Notes under the pieces: model-generated
Told to the model about the DNA's origin: nothing
Database searches by the model: none
What the model saw: the letters and a program-made list of their open reading frames with translations, nothing else
Source: Lycorma delicatula
Lineage: Eukaryota; Arthropoda; Insecta; Hemiptera; Fulgoridae
Length of the DNA stretch: 64,000 nt
Assembly (NCBI RefSeq): GCF_047948215.1
Contig: NC_134464.1
Span: forward strand, 36,145,020 to 36,209,019
Direction of reading: 5' to 3'
Position numbers and translations under genes: made by a program
Part shown: piece by piece, positions 22,911 through 33,653 of the stretch
Layout of the letters: every line of letters begins with the position of its first letter
How positions within the stretch are numbered: the first letter of the stretch is position 1

Positions 22911-24573
22911 TTAAAATATGTTGATAAACATTTTTGCTTGTGATGTTTGATCGGTTTCTCTAAACAAAAATATACAATAGTCACCCATCATTCCAGGATC
23001 CCATGTTTCTTGGTACCGACGCTCCATGGTCAGAATATCCTGATGGAAATGCTCTCCTTGCTCATTGCTGACAGAGCCCAAATTTTTGGGAAAAAAGTCT
23101 AAATGGGAGTGTAGGAAATTAATTTTTAATGACATCCTATATCCTAAATGATTGTAGTTTTCTAACAGCTTATTAACCAAAAATCAGTTTTCATTTTTTC
23201 TGTTGCCTAAAAAACCAGTGTCTTTTAAGGATTTCCATGCAGCTACTTCGCATTCGCTAATTTTGTCATCAAAAGTTGAGTCCTTTAGTAGTTTCTTGAT
23301 TTGCAGACCAATAAATATACCCTCCATGAGCTTACTATCACTCAATTTAGGGAAACTTATTTTTAAATGATTAAATCCTGGTCCTTCTTTATCTAGTGCC
23401 TTTAAAAAGTTTTTCATGAGTCCAAGTTTTATGTGAAGTGGCGGCAGTTTGATTTTACCACTTTCAGTTAATTATAAATGCCTTACATTTTTCTCACCGG
23501 CCACAAAATTCTGCCGCAATGGCCACTTCTTTACTTGGTAATGACTTTTTGTATCATGACTATCCCAAAGACAAAGAAAACAACAATAGTTCTAAACCCA
23601 CCTTGTAAACTAAGAAGTAACGCAACAAATTTCAGGTCACTGCAAATTTGTTACATATACTCTTTATATTTTATTGCTTCTAATAAAATGCTATAGTTTC
23701 ATATGATTCTTTCATATCGACTGTTTGAACTAATGGAATGGATGGCTGTTTGTTACCATTATGCAATAAAAGTGCTTTCATGCTAACATTAGAAGAGTTA
23801 ATAAAAAGACACCATTCTTCAGGAATATGCTGAATTCCTATTTCTTTCATCAGGCTATTGACATCAGTACAAACACAAAATGAATTTTTCATAACATAAT
23901 AAGTTGAAAGAGTTTTATTTCGTGTTCTAAATGTAGTAACTTTAGTATTATCTGCTAAAAATTCTGCTGTTGCAGTCTAGACCCAAAATTTCAGCTTGCT
24001 GCTTTGATCACTTTAAATTGCAAACTAAGTCATTAAGTTCATGTTGCTGCATTAAATGAGGAAATTTTTTATCAGATATAGGAAGAAATTATTATTCAAT
24101 GTCCTCTACATCGTCTGCTTCATTTTCAAATTATTTTTCTAGCTATATCAGATTAGATGGTCGTACAGGTACAGATAACCTTTCTGTGTGATACTGGCTT
24201 TAGAGCTGAGGATACATCTGCATATTTCATGAACTTTCTATTTTCGAAAGAAAATCCAAATATATTTGTCATATAAAAGTAGCAGTCAGTGAAGTGGTCC
24301 TTATGTTAACGCCAAACCATCGATACAGCAAATGACATGGCTTGTCGTTTCCCCTTCAACCATTCAGTTAGAGTTAACTGAGCATGATATTTAAGTAACA
24401 TGAGGTGCCCAAATTTTATCTTTATTCCCAAGTGCACAATCAAAATAAAATTTATAAGCTGTTTTTATCAAATCAGAATTTCTCTTTCTTTGAGATTTAG
24501 ATGTAAATTTACCACAGACAAAACAAAAATTAACTGGATAATTTGAACATCCATTAACTTTTGCAGAAGCCAT
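22911..24573 (-). pseudogene. Near full-length, frame-broken copy A of the same intronless family
   Basis: Minus-strand blocks in order: MASAKVNGCSNYPVNFCFVC with GKF (from 24573), ALGNKDKIWAPHVT, QQHELNDLVCNL (near 24020-24060), GIQHIPEEWCLFINSSNVSM then KALLLHNGNKQPSIPLVQTV (23720-23840), QICSDLKFVALLL (near 23640), KNFLKALDKEGPGFNHLKIS (23350-23415), KLLKDSTFDD, GYRMSLKINFLHSHLDFFPK (23080-23145) and SNEQGEHFHQDILTMERRYQ (23000-23060). The last two blocks are the best conserved part of the family as I recall it. No intron is apparent; breaks are single-base shifts and stops, notably around 23440-23690 and 23900-24390. It lies about 1.8 kb upstream of the SMS promoter, in antisense. Function unknown. 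Confidence 0.75.
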
Positions 24574-25246
24574 TTTGTAGCAAATAAAAATAGAAAAATC
24601 ACTTTTGTATTAAAAGAATTTATGAAAATATAGCAAAACATTAATAACGCTGTGAAACATAATACACCGTATAGACATGTGAAGCTAGACTGAATAAGAT
24701 TTTATTTAAGCTCTGTAGTAGGCAACAACAGGTGTCTGTATGATATTACGCAGAATATTTGTATGTGTTTACTTCTCATGATACAGTGTGTATATTTATC
24801 TATTTTTTCTTCATTAAGAATTTATGCATATTGTTTAAAAGTAAATGTATTCTTAATTGTAACCAGTAGTTGATCAGAATGAGCCCATTGTAGAGAAATT
24901 TTACAAATTTACAATTTATGTAAAATCTGTGTAGTAACATAATTTCAATAGCAAATTTTCAGCAGTATACAAATTTTCTGTTTACTAGTGTTATTTACAT
25001 CAATTACAAAAAAATATTTTTTTTTTAATATAAATCCGGGTACATAGCTATATTTTATGTTAAACTGGTAAATTCTGACTGTTTTTTTTTTTTAAGTTTG
25101 TGTATGAGAATATGGGATTGACATTTTTCATAACATGAAAAATGCCATTATATTTTGCTAATCCTTTTACAAGCAGTATTTATTATTGTACTTAAAACTG
25201 AACTACTTGATCTATGAAATCACAGCAGTCATTGAATATTTTTGAA

Positions 25247-25489
25247 CTATTGCATGTAGTATTTTTCTAATCTCTCCTTGTGAGTTTTCCCATAAACACA
25301 GTCAAATAAAGTTTTTTTTTTCTTTGGAAATCCTTCATCTGTTAATAAACCAAAGCAGTTTGACAAGTTGTCTTTATAACCTCTGTACAACCTACATGGT
25401 GTACCATCAACAATTTTTACCTTTCCTAATAGAGTGAATCTTTCATGTCTGACAGTACCTGTAACAGTGAGTGTTCCATTGTTGTTTAT
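25247..25489 (-). CDS. Unrecognised open reading stretch (80 codons, no ATG), possible terminal exon
   Basis: The minus strand is open from just after a TAA at 25490-25492 to a TAG at 25247-25249. Conceptual residues include TGTVRHERFTLLGKVKIVDG, then TPCRLYRGYKDN, CFGLLTDEGFPKKKKT and CVYGKTHKERLEKYYM. The composition is protein-like (Gly, Cys, Arg, Tyr and Asp present), unlike random AT-rich reading frames here. There is no start codon. One phase-compatible splice links the 25925-26050 exon (ending AAA CA) to an acceptor GTACTGTCAG just inside this stretch, giving ...DK-Q-HERF...; this is only a model. Another open stretch lies between them at about 25548-25625 (VGAQATIQVMIDVWLDKL) in a non-matching phase. 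No family was recognised. Confidence 0.35.
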   Translation of the reverse strand: MNNNGTLTVTGTVRHERFTLLGKVKIVDGTPCRLYRGYKDNLSNCFGLLTDEGFPKKKKTLFDCVYGKTHKERLEKYYMQ

Positions 25490-25924
25490 TTATAAGGTAA
25501 TCATGGTGAAATGGTTGGAATAAGACTGTGTTTAAATTTACCTCTTAGAACAATGTCTTAACTTGTCCAGCCATACATCTATCATTACTTGTATTGTTGC
25601 TTGAGCACCTACTATAATGGGTGTAAATTATGAGAGATAAAATAAAATACATGATCTTTAAGGGATGAATTTGTTTGTGTGGTTATTTATCAAAGAAATT
25701 TATAGTAATTTCTACAAAAAAAATCTAAGTTATCGCAAATTAAAATAACCATTATTCATAAATAATTTCCACTTACTTTATTAGGTCGTGTAATTATTCA
25801 AATATTCTATTGACATGGGTTTTTATATAACTTTGATGCAATTTTTTAAAAATATTTGTTTTTCAATATGTGTATGTTTTGTAATTAATTGGTAACAGAA
25901 ATTTATTTCTTTGTCAAAAGCACT

Positions 25925-26050
25925 TTACTGTTTATCTGAAATTGCTGGTTCTGACTTCCAGAAAGGATCAGTTGATATCGATATATCTGAGTTAAATGTA
26001 ACTCGGTTGCCGAATTTCTTTATCACTAAATAACGTTGTTGATCAGCCAT
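25925..26050 (-). CDS. Candidate first coding exon (41 codons) of an unrecognised gene divergent from SMS
   Basis: The minus strand has an ATG at 26050 with an in-frame stop 7 codons upstream, then 41 open codons to TAA at 25925-25927. The product begins MADQQRYLVIKKFGNRVTF and continues through SISTDPFWKSEP. Residue use (charged and aromatic mix, few Asn/Lys/Ile runs) looks coding rather than AT-noise. The stop codon overlaps a plausible donor, AAACA|GTAAAGT, so translation may continue into a downstream exon. The ATG lies about 320 bp from the CpG cluster of SMS, so a bidirectional promoter is possible. I do not recognise the protein. It could equally be a decayed retrocopy or transposon piece. 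Confidence 0.4.
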   Translation of the reverse strand: MADQQRYLVIKKFGNRVTFNSDISISTDPFWKSEPAISDKQ

Positions 26051-26340
26051 AACTTTTATATTTGGCGCTTACAAGATTATAGACATGCCTTTTAAATCAT
26101 ACCTTAGTTTAAATCTGATTTCTTTAGAATATCGCACATTTTCTTGCATAAGACACCAAATCATATTATTTTGTTTTTGTACCTAATACAAACGAAAACT
26201 GTGTAGATTTAAAAAAGTAATTTCTAAACAATGAAAAATATTATTTAATCAAAAGTTAAACGGGTTTATATTTATTTTGACCAGGTTAGTTATCACATAT
26301 TTTTAAATACAAATAATAATTAGTTCTTGCGTAATTAAAC

Positions 26341-26516
26341 TCTTAAAACAACATTTTCTGAAAGCACTTCCGCCCGGCGCGAAGGTCACAAACAGCTGAG
26401 CATAGGGTTTCCTGCGCAAGCCGCAAGGTATTATTCAATCTTATAATTTCCGTTCTCTGTTCGCCGGTTTTACTGATTAGTGTTAATAGGATCAATACTG
26501 TTGTTTTTATTTGAAG
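26341..26516 (+). promoter_or_regulatory. SMS: CpG-rich core promoter and probable non-coding exon 1 of SMS
   Basis: In a region that otherwise nearly lacks CpG, about 26368-26470 holds a cluster (CGCCCGGCGCG, CGCAAGCCGC, TTCGCCGG). It is followed by a strong donor, GAAG|GTAAGTAG, with the exon ending at 26516. The next recognised acceptor on this strand in a coding context is that of SMS exon 2 at 43431, so this is most simply the SMS 5' UTR exon; no ATG-led coding is evident in it. No clear TATA box is seen. The transcription start is not determined by the sequence. Assignment to SMS is inference. Confidence 0.6.
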
Positions 26517-28029
26517 GTAAGTAGCAGTTGTTTATGAAGAATTGTTATTTTAATTATTTATTGCTGTTAATACAAAGAATAGTTATTTAATTTGAAAAGA
26601 AGAATCGGGCAAGTGTTGAGACCTGCCCCATATATTTGGGGTGGACTGCAGAATTCTATTTTTGTATGTAAATCTATTTCCATATCATATATATTTATAC
26701 CGCGACATCGATTATTAGTCCGATTGAGTGAATTTTAAAACGTTTTGTTAATTAACTTAAATGTTACACAATATATGTTAATTTGCTATTTGTTAATTAC
26801 AATTTCATTAATCTAGTTGATAGTATTTTATAATTTCTTTAATTTGTAGTGAGTTCTAGTGGTTGATATGAATTTCTCAGACTTTCAAATAGTATGTTTA
26901 ATTATATAACCAATTATATGTATATCTTGACAATACTAGTAGATTTTATGTTATGATAATTGAAAGCATTTATGATAAATAATAATAATAGTTTGTATTT
27001 TAGTGTTTAACTTTGAGCATGTGTATACTGTTAATTGATATAAGTTGAGGTTATGTATTTTGTTTATGTATTTTAGGTTATGTTCATTATGTATAGTGTT
27101 TTATAAAAATGTGTTGCGATTTAATTTAACTTTGCTTGAATTTTTTTAAATCTGGGATGATGTTGGTTTCAGTAAAAATATTTTTTTTCTACAAAGGAGT
27201 TTTTTTTTAATAGGGTTAATTACAGTAAGTATTCTCTTGTTATAATTGTGGTTGTTTGATATATATTCATGTTATTTTATGTTTATTTTAATACCATTAT
27301 AAATAGCACTAGTTTCTACTGTTATTGACATGTTAGATTTAGTAATTATTCTTTTTAGTTCTTTTATAAAAGAAAATTATTAAATGAATTTAAATAAATG
27401 TAAAGTTATTAATTTTCTAATGAAATATCAGCATATTTAATTTTTGTCACTTTACAATTTTTTTACTTTTATAATCTTGTGATTTCATGTAATTATTCCC
27501 CGTTAACCACAAAACTGAAGATACAAATTGCCAGAAAAGTAAGTCTTTTCTGAGATAATATACCATTTCATATGAATTCACTTGTAACTTTTGTTTTAAT
27601 GAAAAATAAAAAACACCCCCAGTCCATTAAACAGAATAATTTCAAAAAATCTAACCAGAATGTTAACCCAGAAAACATTTTAAAGAAAGGTGTAAATAAA
27701 AAAATTATTATTTTAGATGTTACAAACAAGTAAGATGTATCCTTCAGGATAAGAGATTATCCACATATTTGTATTTAGATGTGTATATTGTAAGCATTGA
27801 TAGTTTTGTGTTGTACACTCTGCATAAAAATAAATTATTTTTAAATATTGGTAATTAAATTCATCATGTAACTTAATTGTGTATGCTATAACTGTTAAAA
27901 AAGACATTAAAAATTTGTGTTTGTCAAACTGTTAAAAACAGACAGTTGATAGAAAAAGTTTTATGTTATTAAATATTTAATACACACCAGAAGAAGTGTT
28001 CAAAATGTTGTTCATCTGTCCTTGTACAT

Positions 28030-28240
28030 TTATGGGCAGGATTTAACTGTGTAATTTCACATTTTTTTTGTTTGATGTTTTATGTGATTTATGAACTCAA
28101 TTGAGTTGTCAATCAGGAGCTGAAGGCAGTTTAGATCTCTTGGATTTTAAGAAAATATCATGTCTTTTATGATTTCTTTGAATAGAAATACTGAAGGTGC
28201 TAAATCATATAATTATGTGGCATATTCGTTTGTTCCTTGC
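28030..28240 (-). pseudogene. Tc1-like transposase C-terminal fragment
   Basis: The minus strand at about 28100-28205 reads DLAPSVFLFKEIIKDMIFS, then a stop and NPRDLNCLQLLIDNSIEF. This is the decayed SPDLTPLDFFLWG.LKD.V....P.DL..LK block around the last catalytic Asp of Tc1-like transposases; that Asp is lost here. It lies in SMS intron 1, antisense. It resembles the fragment at 48000-48240 (shared KDM(I/V)FS.NP.DLN). Flanks give no recognisable terminal repeats. Confidence 0.6.
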
Positions 28241-29479
28241 CATCATATACAATTAAGAAAGGTTTGATCAAATTATTACTTCTTAAGTAACTCTTACTTG
28301 TTAAATAAGTAAAATACTTATTCTTAGTTGGAGACCATAGTAAAAAGCTGTCAGTGTCAGATGAGCCCCATCTTGTAATTATATTCAGTATAGATTCAAA
28401 AAAAAATTAATTGGTGAATTGAATAGTAATGTCAGTTGATTTACACTGCTATGTGAATCAGCTGGTTTATACCAACTGCAAAACCCAAATTTCCCACCAG
28501 ATATGGAATTTAACTCTGCATACAGGAGAAAATTCCAACCTTTCATTTACTATTATTATTATTTTTCATTAATAAAAACAGGAGTTATAACACACTTTTG
28601 CTAAAAGTTATTTTTTAGATTGAGTGACTTTTTCTGTATAATAAGAAATTATTATTAAATTATATAATATGCTTATTTATATGTTGTTTCATGAGTAATC
28701 ACTGTTAGAAAAAAAATTGTGCTAGATTGCTTGTGTTAGTGGAATGTAAACTATTTTTATCTATAAATTTTAAGCTGTTGTGATTAGATAACAATTATGT
28801 CCTGGGTAGGCTATTACTTGCATTGTTCATTCTGGCGAATAAAGTTAATAATCTTTTATACATTGTTTCCAGTTCTAAAGTCAAGTAATCCAAGTTAGCT
28901 CTAAGATCTGTATCATTATTTGAAAATATCCACATTCATTTCGTGATTTACAACATTTTGATAGGAAAAAATCTTAGGTGATGGAGTAATGATAAATATT
29001 TTTAATAATGCATTTTTGCAAACTGATGCACGGATTTCGCAGTTTACAGATCACCACTTGTTTTTGTGAAGTATACTCATATGTCACATTGAAATTATTG
29101 TGCGAATTGCGTTCTCTGATTTTACAGATTAAGTTTTTTGTTTCTTACTAAGCTTTTTCTCTAAAATATTCTTTTGAAGCACTTATGTTTATGTCTGTTA
29201 TTATTAATAATTTATTACTTTTATTAAGAGTGACATTTTTTTCAAAAGAATTATATGGAGACTAATAATTGGGTGGGTTGTTTATTTATTTATTTATTGT
29301 ATTGGTTGTATGTATTAATTAATTATTTATTTTAAAACAATTGCAGTAGAATTGTGGAAGGTAGGAAATAATTCGTAGGATTTAAATTCTGAACCGTTGC
29401 TTTAAAAATGGTTAATGTAATGTTTAATTTAAAAAAGTAGATTATAAAACAATCTAATTTATATATAAAAAATAAATTC

Positions 29480-29790
29480 GTTCTTTATGGTAGTGAAACA
29501 TGGATGTTAAGAAATATAAAGGAGAAAAGAATAGTGGTCTTTGAAATGTAATACTAAATTAGAATTTTGAATTGTAATGTAACCATTTAATTTAATGTTT
29601 GGTGGCTTGACAAAGCATGAAGTGAGATCTTAATACAAATCAGAGAGAAGGGAAATCTGCAACGTAAAAACTGTGAGGAAAGCAAAGGTTGATGTATATA
29701 AAATTGAAATATGTAAAACAAGAAGGTAATTGAGATTGAAGGATGTAGTGATTGCGTGGAGGTTAATGATTAGCACAGAACAGAAAGGAG
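29480..29790 (+). mobile_element. Non-LTR retrotransposon fragment in SMS intron 1
   Basis: The sequence reads VLYGSETWMLRNIKEKRIVV then FEM (29481-29549), the VLYGSETW.L motif near the C-terminus of many non-LTR reverse transcriptases. The next 240 bp are relatively A/G-rich and probably continue the same relic with many shifts, but no block there is convincing alone. Confidence 0.6.
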
Positions 29791-31345
29791 TAGAGAATAA
29801 TGTTTAATGTTACTACTGGTAAACTGACTAATGCTCTCAAAAAAAAAAATTGACCAGTAAACAAATAATAGCATAATGGTGATAAATCATTTTGTGATAC
29901 TGAATTTTCTTTAAACATTTTTCTGACAAACTTTATTTTTTAAATATAGATAAAATTTTTTTTTTTAAAATTCAAAGAAATTTTTAATTAAATTTTACAG
30001 ATTTAAAATGTATAATTGTCGAACAAACCATTTTTAAAATGTGTAAATTTTTATTAAATGCTTTAAAATTTAAGGTTGCCATTGATAATAATTACATGAA
30101 CAAGGACTACATTCCCCTTAGATGTTAGCAATATAGGAACATAATAGGTGTTACCAGCCTCTGCTTCGGTTTGTTGATGTAAACAAAGTCTTTGTTTAAG
30201 TAGGGTTTGTTGATGCAATTGTTTCTGTCCTTAAATATTTTTATTATTGTAATGGGCTATAGGTTATTGAATAAAGTTCATTATCTTAAGTTAAAATAAA
30301 CTTGACTAAGAGGATTCTTGTAATAACTGAAGAGTTAAAATATATCATTTTAATTGATTGTAGTTTATTTTCAAATTTCAAGTGTAATGTTAACATTCAG
30401 AAGAAAATAATTAATTTTAATTAGAATCTAGAAATTTTAAAACATTGTCAAAATTATCTAAGGAGTTTTGAATTGAATTATTCTATTCAATCAAAATTTA
30501 TTTAACAATTTTTCTTTTTAATAAAATAAATATATGAAAGATTAAGTATTTTAAATATATTTTCATGTGAAATTTCAAAAAGTTGTTTGGAAAGGCTAGG
30601 TTAAAAAATAATTATTTTGTTTTCTTGTGTAGCAAAGAGCCGTAACTCTTGCTCACTAGCAGTATTTTACATATTTCATTAAGAATCAACTTTTTTCACT
30701 TTGCGGTTGTTGGGAATGGTTTGTTTGATACAGGCATAATTTTTTGTTATGCTTTTTATGTTATAAATAAAAATAAAAACAAAAAGAAGATTAATGTGAA
30801 AATAAAAATACATTTATAAGTTTTCTTGAAATAACAGCATTCTGAAGTTAGCTCCAAATTAAGGGTTAGTAAGTTGTTGGTAGTTCTGTTAATTTGTTGC
30901 CAGCTTAGTCAAAATTTGAAGAATTTTAACCAAAATTAACTTTTTTTTTTCATTTTAACTTGATTTATTTTTGTCTTGTTTTATATTAAAATGTTTATTT
31001 ATTATAAATTAAATTCAACATTTTTTCTAAGAATATTCACAAAATATTGTGAGCACATAACATTTGTATGAAACCTATTCAAACACATAAAGACCTTAAT
31101 AATCAAATTTTATTTTAGTCAACACATTATTTTTAACACAGATCCTTTTAATATGATGAAAAATTGCTTTTATGATATGCTTTTTTCATTTTGCTATTGC
31201 ACCTTTCTATAAGAGGGTGATTATGCTGCAAGGTACTTGTAAACTGTGATTTACATGTGCAATAAATTTTTGAAACCTGGAATAAAATTAGAAGTTCCTG
31301 AAACTTTGCACTTTAATTTCGATTGTTTTTTTTATATTTAATTTA

Positions 31346-31348
<3 letters not shown>

Positions 31349-31400
<52 letters not shown>
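31349..31400. repeat. (AT)n microsatellite
   Basis: About 26 uninterrupted TA dinucleotides in SMS intron 1. Confidence 0.9.
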
Positions 31401-31404
<4 letters not shown>

Positions 31405-31710
31405 GTTATTGAAGAGAGAAAAACATAACTGGCCATATTTGAGTATACAATTACATTTTCCTTAGCAAACTTGTTTATGGTTATTATAAGACTTAAAACT
31501 GAACTTTGAGCAAAATTACTATAGAAAAAAAGTTGATTACATAATAATTTATCATGGATAAATAAAGATGAAACAATAAATGATGTAACATTTCTGTAAA
31601 TTTATTTTCAACATAAGAAGAGGTCCAGAAATGTTAAGTAAATCTTTCAGAAAATTTTCATTATTTAGGTTTTATTCCAGTTTCAGGTTTTGACAGCATT
31701 GTGATATATG

Positions 31711-31915
31711 GTTTTTACATGACTGTCTAAAAAGGGTGTAATGTATTTAGGGTGTATGTATGTTGCACCATGGTAGTTTAATGGCTGAACTGATTTAGAT
31801 GTATGACCTTGCGTTGAAATTCTTATGTTACTGAGAGTATTATAGGATGTATAAATAAAAATTTATGTGTGTGTATATATATATATGTTTAAATAAATTA
31901 AAAAAAAAAAAATTA
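31711..31915 (+). repeat. Dispersed repeat D, copy 1
   Basis: TTTTTACATGACTGTCTAAA, ATGTATTTAGGGTGTATGTA, GAACTGATTTAGATGTATGA, CCTTGCGTTGAAATTC and TTATGTTACTGAGAGT recur in the same order at 32024-32215. It ends in an AT-microsatellite and an A run near 31900-31910. Non-coding; type unknown. Confidence 0.7.
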
Positions 31916-32023
31916 AATAATTACTCAGATGAACAAGTTGTTTTTGAATAACTCTCAAATCAACGCTTCATTCTGAATGATTTGGAAACCTTGTATTTCA
32001 TACTGTGAAGTTGACTTACTAGT

Positions 32024-32215
32024 ATTTTTACATGACTGCCCAAAAAGGAGGATTATGTATTTAGGGTGTTTGTATGTATGTTCGTTTTAGCGCAATGGCT
32101 AAATTGATTTAGATGTACAACCTTGCATTGGAATACTTAATGTTACTGGGAGTGTCATAGGTTATATAAATATATATTATATATTTATATTTAAATAAAT
32201 TTAAAATAGTTGAAA
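32024..32215 (+). repeat. Dispersed repeat D, copy 2
   Basis: Second direct copy (TTTTTACATGACTGCCCAAA, ATGTATTTAGGGTGTTTGTA, AAATTGATTTAGATGTACAA, CCTTGCATTGGAATACTTAA). It lies about 310 bp after the first copy, so this is either two insertions or a tandem duplication with unique spacer. Confidence 0.7.
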
Positions 32216-33653
32216 AAAATTTTACTGTATACAAATACTATGTAGAAAATTGTCATCCACATGCTCTTTAATATATATATATTTTTTTTCTATATTACTA
32301 ATTACCCTATATTAAAGAGCAATGTTTTTTTGGAAGTTATGTTTTCTAATCTTAAATATTTATCTTGTATATTATTTATAATTCCATTGCAATCTCTTGG
32401 TAGCAATTATAAAGAATAATTAATAGTATTCATAGAACATTCAAGTTAATTTACTTCGCATAACTTTTTTTTTATCTAGATTCTTGTAATTGATTTTCTA
32501 CGTACTATTATCATATGTTTATTTTATTGCTATTATTAATGTATTGAATAAATTAATGAATAATGAACTGAAACAAATTATTTTTCAATACTATTATTTT
32601 GCTACTAATTACTTATTATGGATTTTTAAAATTTTTATTATTAATTTGTATTTTATATTAACTACGACGAATCTTATCATTTTTATTATTGCTATTATTA
32701 TTTCTGTTGTTATTAATGTAAATTTAGATATATTATTTATATCTTACTGATTATCATACAGTAATTATATTATTTATATAAAATGAAGATAAGATTATTG
32801 AGCCTGTTATAACATTTTAGTCTTGTACTTTACATTATGCGAGAAATATATTGTTCTACTGTGTTTGTGATTATACATATTTCTTCCTAACACATGTTTC
32901 TGCCTAATTTAATCAATTGAAATATTTTATGATAACAGTTTTTAAATAATTATTAATTAATTCTAATTGGGATTAATTTGAGATATCTGATTAAGAATTA
33001 TGGATTCAATTCTTAAGATAACTGTAAACGATCCCAAGAAATTGGTCAGGTTTGTATTTATTTTTAATTGATAAATTACAATAAGTATAATTAAGTAATT
33101 TTTATTTACTTTCCAATACTTTTGTAGAACTCTGATAATACTAATAATTCATTAATCCTTTTAAAGATATGAATGTTGTTTGGTACTCGTTGTACATTTG
33201 CAACTATTTTGGACAAAAAATTATTTATTTTTCCCCACTAACACTTTAATTGTTCTTAAAATAAAAGGAAACAAAAAGCTGCTTATTTAAAATCATCATT
33301 AAGAAGAGTTTCTTTATACATAAAATAATATTTTTTTTTGGTTTTAATCTTTTATGTTGTATAATATTCTTACATCAAACGAGACCAAGAATAATCAGTC
33401 TAAAATTGTTCACACATAATGTAAATTATTTGTTAGATATTTTGTTTATGTTGCGGTTTGATTATATTTAGACATAACACTATTTTTCTTGTTGAATTGA
33501 ATGCAATTTTTGGAAATACACTCTGTCATAATAGAAAGAGGTACATTAATTTGTTGCATCACACTGTGCAGATAAACTACCAGTTTTTTGTAGTTGTAAC
33601 ATATATAAAGCATCCTGTAGAAGTAGCAGTAGTAAAGTTACTTTCTTTTAGAA

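Noticed and set aside
32490..32750. 86-codon Ile/Phe/Leu-rich open frame resembling a membrane protein
   Set aside because: Extreme AT composition alone yields Ile/Phe/Leu/Tyr runs. No start context, splice signals or conserved blocks.
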